Below are positions 1 through 3,394 of a stretch of DNA of 5,288 nucleotides, piece after piece (the stretch's first letter is position 1; each line of letters starts with the position of its first letter). Under the pieces are notes generated by a model that searched no databases, was not told where the DNA came from, and saw nothing but the letters and a program-made list of their open reading frames with translations. The stretch spans positions 1 through 5,288 of the forward strand of contig QEUW01000492.1 in NCBI GenBank assembly GCA_003577005.1, read 5' to 3'. The position numbers and the translations under genes were made by a program. This stretch comes from Chloroflexota bacterium (GTDB taxonomy: Bacteria; Chloroflexota; Anaerolineae; Caldilineales; Caldilineaceae).

Positions 1-383
1 ATGTGCCCATCACCGGCTGCACCTTCGCCCCCTTCTGGAACGGCGCCACCTTTGGCTTTGGCAGTGAAATTCTCGACGGCCTCGACATCGGCCCCGCAGC
101 GGTATTCGCTGCGGTGGTGCCGGTGGCGCTCAACACCGCCACCCATGCAGATGCGTTTGACACAGATAATGACCCGCTCAACGGCGATACCAACATCGAC
201 GATGGGAGTGATGCGTCGGGGTCTGCTGGGTCCGTCTTCCTGCCGATGATCGGAGCCGATATGGCCGATGACGATCCGCGCAACGGCGACCCCAACTTTG
301 GTGTCGAAGAGGATGACGCAGAGGATGGCGTAGACGAGACAGAGCGTGTGGAGAGGATCTACCTGCCTCTCATTCGTCAATAG
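1..383 (+). CDS. C-terminal fragment of exported repeat protein with acidic tail (P0, 5'-truncated)
   Basis: The reading frame enters from the left edge (first full codon at base 3) and stops with TAG at 381-383; about 126 residues are visible. I do not treat the GTG at 3 as a start, because the similarity to the downstream P3 protein already covers the first residues. Residues 11-30 (FWNG...GFG...LDGLDIG, bases 33-92) match the last repeat of P3 (bases 5081-5140) at 13 of 20 positions, including a shared upstream Cys. Then comes a low-complexity acidic tail with two copies of D-x-D-P-x-N-G-D-x-N (165-194 and 267-296), each followed by a hydrophobic LP motif: VFLPMI (234-251) and the terminal IYLPLIRQ (357-380). 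The Asp/Asn-rich stretches could bind calcium, and the end resembles C-termini common in secreted Chloroflexota proteins; both are inferences. It may be the end of a P3-like protein with cupredoxin domains upstream, but those are outside the window. The function is unknown. Confidence 0.8.
   Translation, partial: VPITGCTFAPFWNGATFGFGSEILDGLDIGPAAVFAAVVPVALNTATHADAFDTDNDPLNGDTNIDDGSDASGSAGSVFLPMIGADMADDDPRNGDPNFGVEEDDAEDGVDETERVERIYLPLIRQ
165..380 (+). repeat. Duplicated tail unit: Asp/Asn motif followed by (F/Y)LP(M/L)I
   Basis: Two successive units are visible within the P0 tail. Unit one has DNDPLNGDTN (165-194) and then VFLPMI (234-251). Unit two has DDDPRNGDPN (267-296) and then IYLPLI (357-374). 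The Asp motifs lie 102 bp apart and the LP motifs 123 bp apart, so the spacing is loose. The P3 tail carries the same core (DDPTNGD, 5222-5242). The conserved pattern suggests a duplicated C-terminal module, possibly for calcium binding and surface retention; that role is inferred. Confidence 0.55.
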
Positions 384-392
384 TGTGGATTT

Positions 393-424
393 CGCCCCGC
401 AAGGCTTTGCGGCCCTGCGGGGCG
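393..424 (+). other. Hairpin with two alternative pairings, just after the P0 stop
   Basis: Nine bases, CGCCCCGCA (393-401), pair perfectly with TGCGGGGCG (416-424). Part of the same 5' arm, CCGCAA (397-402), can instead pair with TTGCGG (407-412) around a GGCT tetraloop. The two structures exclude each other. There is no U-run after it, so it is not a canonical intrinsic terminator. It lies 10 bases after the P0 stop codon and could be a 3'-end stabiliser or a palindromic intergenic repeat. Confidence 0.5.
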
Positions 425-462
425 GCAACGAAAACGTTCTGTGCGATTGCACGGGGACGACC

Positions 463-485
463 GCACGGGGCTGAAGCCACCGTGC
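463..485 (+). other. Hairpin with TGAA loop in the P0-P1 intergenic region
   Basis: GCACGG (463-468) pairs with CCGTGC (480-485), and GGC (469-471) pairs with GCC (476-478) around a TGAA loop, leaving A479 bulged: nine base pairs in all. The 5' arm belongs to a perfect 8-bp direct repeat, GCACGGGG at 449-456 and 463-470, so either copy could pair with 480-485. It has no U-tract and its role is unknown. Confidence 0.45.
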
Positions 486-491
486 CAGGCC

Positions 492-552
492 AAAAGAAGC
501 CCGGTGAACCGGGCTGTTGCAGGCGTCTAGCCTGGTTGACCGGGCTTCTTTT
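492..552 (+). terminator. Intrinsic terminator after P0, with nested competing hairpin
   Basis: AAAAGAAGCCCGGT (492-505) is perfectly complementary over 14 bp to ACCGGGCTTCTTTT (539-552). This is the classical A-rich/GC stem/T-rich layout of a Rho-independent terminator, ending in TTCTTTT. Inside it, AGCCCGG (498-504) also pairs with CCGGGCT (509-515) around a TGAA tetraloop, and CAGGC/GCCTG (520-524/530-534) forms a small third hairpin. ACCGGGCT occurs twice in direct orientation (508-515 and 539-546), so the near hairpin and the long one compete for the same 5' arm. It most likely ends P0 transcription and separates it from P1; an attenuator role is possible but unproven. Confidence 0.75.
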
Positions 553-597
553 ACCCGCTAACACCGACCATTCATGGCGGTGCGGGCGTCAATGAAC

Positions 598-606
598 AGG
601 AGAAGG
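598..606 (+). promoter_or_regulatory. Ribosome binding site for P1
   Basis: AGGAGAAGG lies just before ATG 610, with seven bases between AGGAG and the start codon. This selects 610 over the in-frame ATGs at 574 and 592. The ATG at 574 has no purine-rich stretch before it, and ATG 592 would place this Shine-Dalgarno inside the gene. Starting at 610 also puts the twin-arginine motif at residues 11-19, a normal position. Confidence 0.8.
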
Positions 607-609
607 ATA

Positions 610-1902
610 ATGCAACAAGATCAACGATCTCGCCGCTTCAACCGGCGCGGATTTCTAAGACTGGGGGGGCAGACCGCTCTGCTCGCCTTTCTGGCTGGCG
701 GCGGGCTGGCCGCGGCGCAGCGGCAAACGCATCCGGCTTTGGCGGCGCCGGTCGCGGCGCCGGGAAATGCGCCGCTTGCCCAACTGCCACGCGTCGATAT
801 TCGCCTGCTTGCCACCGATGGCTTTATGTCCTTGCCCGGCCGGCGGCGCACAGGCGCAAACGCCGACCCGCTCTATGCCTTTGGCTTTCGCGGCGTGCTG
901 CCGGGGGAGCTAAATGCCCCAACCGGCCCGCTGGTGAGCAAATACAAGGGCATGGTGCAATGGCCGTCGCCAATTCTCGGGGTCGATAAGGACATCGACC
1001 TCTATATAACGCTGAGCAATCTCGGTTTTATCGGGCGGCCCGACCTGGACGATTCCCACACGATCCACTGGCACGGCTTCCGCAACCCCAACGCCATCTT
1101 TGACGGTGTGCCGGAAGTATCCGTTTCGGTGCCACCTTCGCGTGACTTTCCCTACTTCTATCGGCCGCGCAATGAGGGCACTTACATGTACCACTGCCAC
1201 TTTGAAGACACCGAACATGTGCAGATGGGGATGGACGGCATCGTTTACATCAAAGCCGCCAACGGGCGCGCCTATGATGGTGACGGCGGCGCAACCGGTT
1301 TTCAGCGCCAGTATACGCTGTTGCTCAACGAGGTGGACACCGCGCCGCACGACCTGCTCATCGGTGTGCAGGAGTTCAACTGGTCGGACTACAAACCCAA
1401 TTACTGGCTGATCAACGGGCGCGCCTATCCCGACACCATTCTGCGCGACCAGGAGTTGCCGGGCTCTGATTTTGACTATGGCGACCCAGACCTGGGCTAC
1501 ACCCAACCGGTCTCGTCCCTCATCCAACTGAATGCTGGTGAGACCGCGCTCTTGCGTTTCGCCAGTCTAGGCTACGAGCAACACACCATGCAATTGCTTG
1601 GGCCAGCTATGACGGTGGTGGGGCATGACGCCACCTTCTTGAACGCCAACATCTACCAGACCCACTCAATTCACCTGGGGCCGGGCGAGGCGCGCGATGC
1701 ACTGTGGACGGCCCCCGCCTATAGCGCCACTCTGCCCGGCGGGTCGGACCCGGTGGGCAACTACAACGTCTACTGGCTGCGCAACCGCAACGCCCAACGC
1801 CTGCGCAACGGCGCATTGCCTGGATTGGGCGGCATGATGACCCAGGTGCGGGTCTATCCCGGCGGGTTGCCGCCCCAACAGTGGCCTAACCAGACTTTCT
1901 GA
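610..1902 (+). CDS. Tat-exported two-domain multicopper oxidase-like protein with copper sites only in domain 1 (P1)
   Basis: This is a 430-residue protein of the cupredoxin/multicopper oxidase family, which couples one-electron oxidation of a substrate to reduction of O2. A Tat signal is clear: NRRGFLRLG at 11-19, a hydrophobic stretch to about 36, and possible cleavage after ALA at 43-45. Domain 1 (about 60-222) carries HTIHWHG (H150, H153, H155) and YHCH with H203 and M208. These give a full type 1 site (H150, C196, H203, M208) and two of the four His-x-His motifs of a trinuclear cluster (153/155 and 195/197). Domain 2 (about 236-430) is degenerate: the first motif reads EQHTMQLLG (single H325), and the HCH position reads LRNRN (390-394). 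C196 is the only cysteine in the protein. Alone it resembles half of a two-domain MCO or a NirK-like arrangement. The substrate is unknown; a metal-ion oxidase, laccase-like oxidase or electron-transfer subunit are all possible. P2 follows 84 bases downstream, probably in the same transcript. Confidence 0.85.
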   Translation: MQQDQRSRRFNRRGFLRLGGQTALLAFLAGGGLAAAQRQTHPALAAPVAAPGNAPLAQLPRVDIRLLATDGFMSLPGRRRTGANADPLYAFGFRGVLPGELNAPTGPLVSKYKGMVQWPSPILGVDKDIDLYITLSNLGFIGRPDLDDSHTIHWHGFRNPNAIFDGVPEVSVSVPPSRDFPYFYRPRNEGTYMYHCHFEDTEHVQMGMDGIVYIKAANGRAYDGDGGATGFQRQYTLLLNEVDTAPHDLLIGVQEFNWSDYKPNYWLINGRAYPDTILRDQELPGSDFDYGDPDLGYTQPVSSLIQLNAGETALLRFASLGYEQHTMQLLGPAMTVVGHDATFLNANIYQTHSIHLGPGEARDALWTAPAYSATLPGGSDPVGNYNVYWLRNRNAQRLRNGALPGLGGMMTQVRVYPGGLPPQQWPNQTF

Positions 1903-1972
1903 CGCCCACGCCGCTCCCGCGCAGCCAGGCAGTGCCAGCGGCGCCGAGCGGAACTGGGCAATAGGTTGCGAA

Positions 1973-1976
1973 AGGA
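1973..1976 (+). promoter_or_regulatory. Ribosome binding site for P2
   Basis: AGGA (within AAAGGA, 1971-1976) precedes ATG 1987 by ten bases, a slightly long but usable spacing. The in-frame TTG at 1966 would add seven residues, has no convincing Shine-Dalgarno of its own and would bury this one, so ATG 1987 is preferred. Confidence 0.5.
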
Positions 1977-1986
1977 CTTGTCAACC

Positions 1987-3279
1987 ATGTTTGTCATCAC
2001 GAGAAAACGACTGATCGGGTTGGGTCTGCTGCTGGCCGCAGGGATCGCCGTCGTGTTGGCGCTGCCCAACATGGTCATCGGGCGGCCGCAGCTACAACCC
2101 GCCGCCGGGAATATCGGCCTTGTCTGTACAGAGGCGACCGGCAGCCCAAAAGTGTTCAATCTGCGGACGGCCGACGGCTACATCCAGACACCCGACGGCA
2201 ATAGTGTCTACATGTGGAGCTACACGCTGAACGGCAACCCGTTTCAATTGCCAAGCCCGATCCTCTGTGTCAGCCAGGGTGACACAGTGGTCATCAACCT
2301 GACCAACAACGTCACCAAGATCACCGAGCCCGCCTCGATCATCTTCCCCGGGCAGACGGGTGTGACGGCCAGCGGCGGGGTTGCCGGTCTGTTGACCAAT
2401 GAGGCGTCGCCCGGCGGCGGAACGGTGAGTTACACCTTCGTCGCCAGCGAGCCGGGCACCTACCTGTACGAAAGCGGCACAAACCAGCACAAGCAGCTCC
2501 ACATGGGTCTCTATGGCGCTCTGGTCGTCCGGCCTAGCATGGGTGCCAACTTTGCGTACAACGATGCCAGCACCCAGTTCGACCCCACCAAAGAGTACAT
2601 CTTGCTCATGCACGAGATCGACCCGGTTCTGCACCGGGCAGTGGAACGCGGCCGGCCCTATAACGTTATGACTCGCCACGACCGTTACTGGACTATCAAC
2701 GGTCGCTCCATGCCCGATACGCTCAATGACAACTTTATCCCATGGATGCCCAGCCAGCCCTACGGTGCGCTGGTACAGGTGGATGCAGTTGACCTGGACC
2801 ACAACCCCAATGCGCTGCCGGCGCTCATCCGCTACGCCAATGCCGGCACGGTAAACCATCCCTTTCATCCCCACGGCGACCACCTGACCGTCATCGGCCA
2901 GGATGGGCGCTTCCTGGGGGGTGCAAGCATCGACACTTTTGCCCGCACCGTTGCCGCCGGCCAGACCGCCGATCTGCTCTTCACCTGGACCAATGTGGAA
3001 CGGTGGGAGCCAGGCCCCAACGGCCCCGTGCCGGTCGTCATGCCCCAGTTGCAGGATCTGGTCTTCAAGGATGGCGTCACGTTCTATAGTGGTGACCCGG
3101 AGCTGGGCCAACAGGACGATCTGCCGATCAGCGTCACATCCTTCAACCAGTGTGGCGAGTTCTACTACCCCTGGCACAGCCACGCCCTCAACGAAGTACA
3201 AAACTTTGACGAAGGTTTTGGCGGCTTGATGACCCTGGTGCGCGTCGATCCGCCGCCGTCGCTGGGGCTTTGCCCGTAA
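1987..3279 (+). CDS. Two-cupredoxin-domain multicopper oxidase-like protein with His motifs only in domain 2 (P2)
   Basis: This protein has 430 residues, the same length as P1. The N-terminus (basic ITRKR, then a long hydrophobic run to about residue 30, no twin arginine) is a Sec-type signal or membrane anchor. Domain 1 (about 40-190) has lost its copper ligands: the HxH site reads SIIFPGQ (117-123) and the HCH site reads YLYESG (159-164), although nearby H168 and H172 remain. Domain 2 (about 205-425) is well supplied: NHPFHPHGDH (H291, H294, H296, H299) and YPWHSH (H397, S398, H399). These are two His-x-His motifs of a trinuclear cluster. Serine 398 stands where a type 1 cysteine would be, so no blue-copper site is expected. 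The protein has four cysteines (47, 94, 389, 429), suggesting disulfides outside the cytoplasm. It is probably an MCO subunit that needs a partner with a type 1 site; P1 immediately upstream is the obvious candidate. Confidence 0.82.
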   Translation: MFVITRKRLIGLGLLLAAGIAVVLALPNMVIGRPQLQPAAGNIGLVCTEATGSPKVFNLRTADGYIQTPDGNSVYMWSYTLNGNPFQLPSPILCVSQGDTVVINLTNNVTKITEPASIIFPGQTGVTASGGVAGLLTNEASPGGGTVSYTFVASEPGTYLYESGTNQHKQLHMGLYGALVVRPSMGANFAYNDASTQFDPTKEYILLMHEIDPVLHRAVERGRPYNVMTRHDRYWTINGRSMPDTLNDNFIPWMPSQPYGALVQVDAVDLDHNPNALPALIRYANAGTVNHPFHPHGDHLTVIGQDGRFLGGASIDTFARTVAAGQTADLLFTWTNVERWEPGPNGPVPVVMPQLQDLVFKDGVTFYSGDPELGQQDDLPISVTSFNQCGEFYYPWHSHALNEVQNFDEGFGGLMTLVRVDPPPSLGLCP

Positions 3280-3319
3280 GGAACGACCAGTTTTGCGCTG
3301 TCAGCGATGCTGTGCTCTG

Positions 3320-3364
3320 TTTGAAGACCGGGAGGTGGCGACACTGGCGACACCCGTCTTCAAA
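3320..3364 (+). other. Long hairpin with tandem 9-bp repeat in the P2-P3 gap
   Basis: TTTGAAGAC (3320-3328) plus GGG (3330-3332) pairs with CCCGTCTTCAAA (3353-3364): twelve base pairs with C3329 bulged. The loop region holds a perfect 9-bp direct repeat, TGGCGACAC at 3336-3344 and 3345-3353. Only AAAAC follows the stem, with no U-tract, so a canonical terminator is unlikely. It lies 16 bases before the P3 ribosome binding site, so it could act as an RNA-processing or stability element that sets P3 levels apart from P1-P2, or as a regulator site. Confidence 0.55.
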
Positions 3365-3380
3365 ACAACCGCAGTCAGAC

Positions 3381-3385
3381 AGGAG
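3381..3385 (+). promoter_or_regulatory. Ribosome binding site for P3
   Basis: AGGAG lies nine bases before ATG 3395. The ATG directly precedes a well-formed Sec signal peptide, which supports this start over the internal ATG at 3416 (residue 8). Confidence 0.75.
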
Positions 3386-3394
3386 AATCAGACG

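Noticed and set aside
536..564. Possible promoter TTGACC - 17 bp - TAACAC before P1
   Set aside because: The -35-like half lies inside the terminator stem and the -10-like half matches the consensus at only three of six positions; too weak to call.
383..595. Short + strand open frame through the P0-P1 gap
   Set aside because: It runs through the terminator and hairpins, has low-complexity composition and no ribosome binding site; it overlaps non-coding structure.
574..609. Upstream in-frame ATGs (574, 592) as P1 start
   Set aside because: The strong AGGAGAAGG at 598-606 fits only ATG 610, and that start gives a normal Tat signal length.
910..1527. Open frame on the - strand (205 codons) opposite P1
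   Set aside because: Shadow of the P1 copper-binding domain; no independent support.
1582..1584. H325 of P1 as evidence for a NirK-type type 2 copper site within P1 homo-oligomers
   Set aside because: A single His at this position is reminiscent of the NirK domain 2 ligand, but P1 keeps both full HxH motifs in domain 1, which NirK lacks, so I do not call it a nitrite reductase. It remains an alternative if P1 does not pair with P2.
1911..1951. Inverted pair CCGCTC/GAGCGG in the P1-P2 gap
   Set aside because: Six bp separated by 29 bases with no U-tract; expected by chance in GC-rich sequence.
1966..1986. TTG at 1966 as P2 start
   Set aside because: No good Shine-Dalgarno before it; ATG 1987 has AAAGGA and gives a cleaner signal peptide.
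2092..3201. Long open frame on the - strand (369 codons) opposite P2
   Set aside because: It lies wholly antisense to P2, whose family motifs are unmistakable. Its translation shows no recognisable domain, and long antisense frames are expected in GC-rich DNA.
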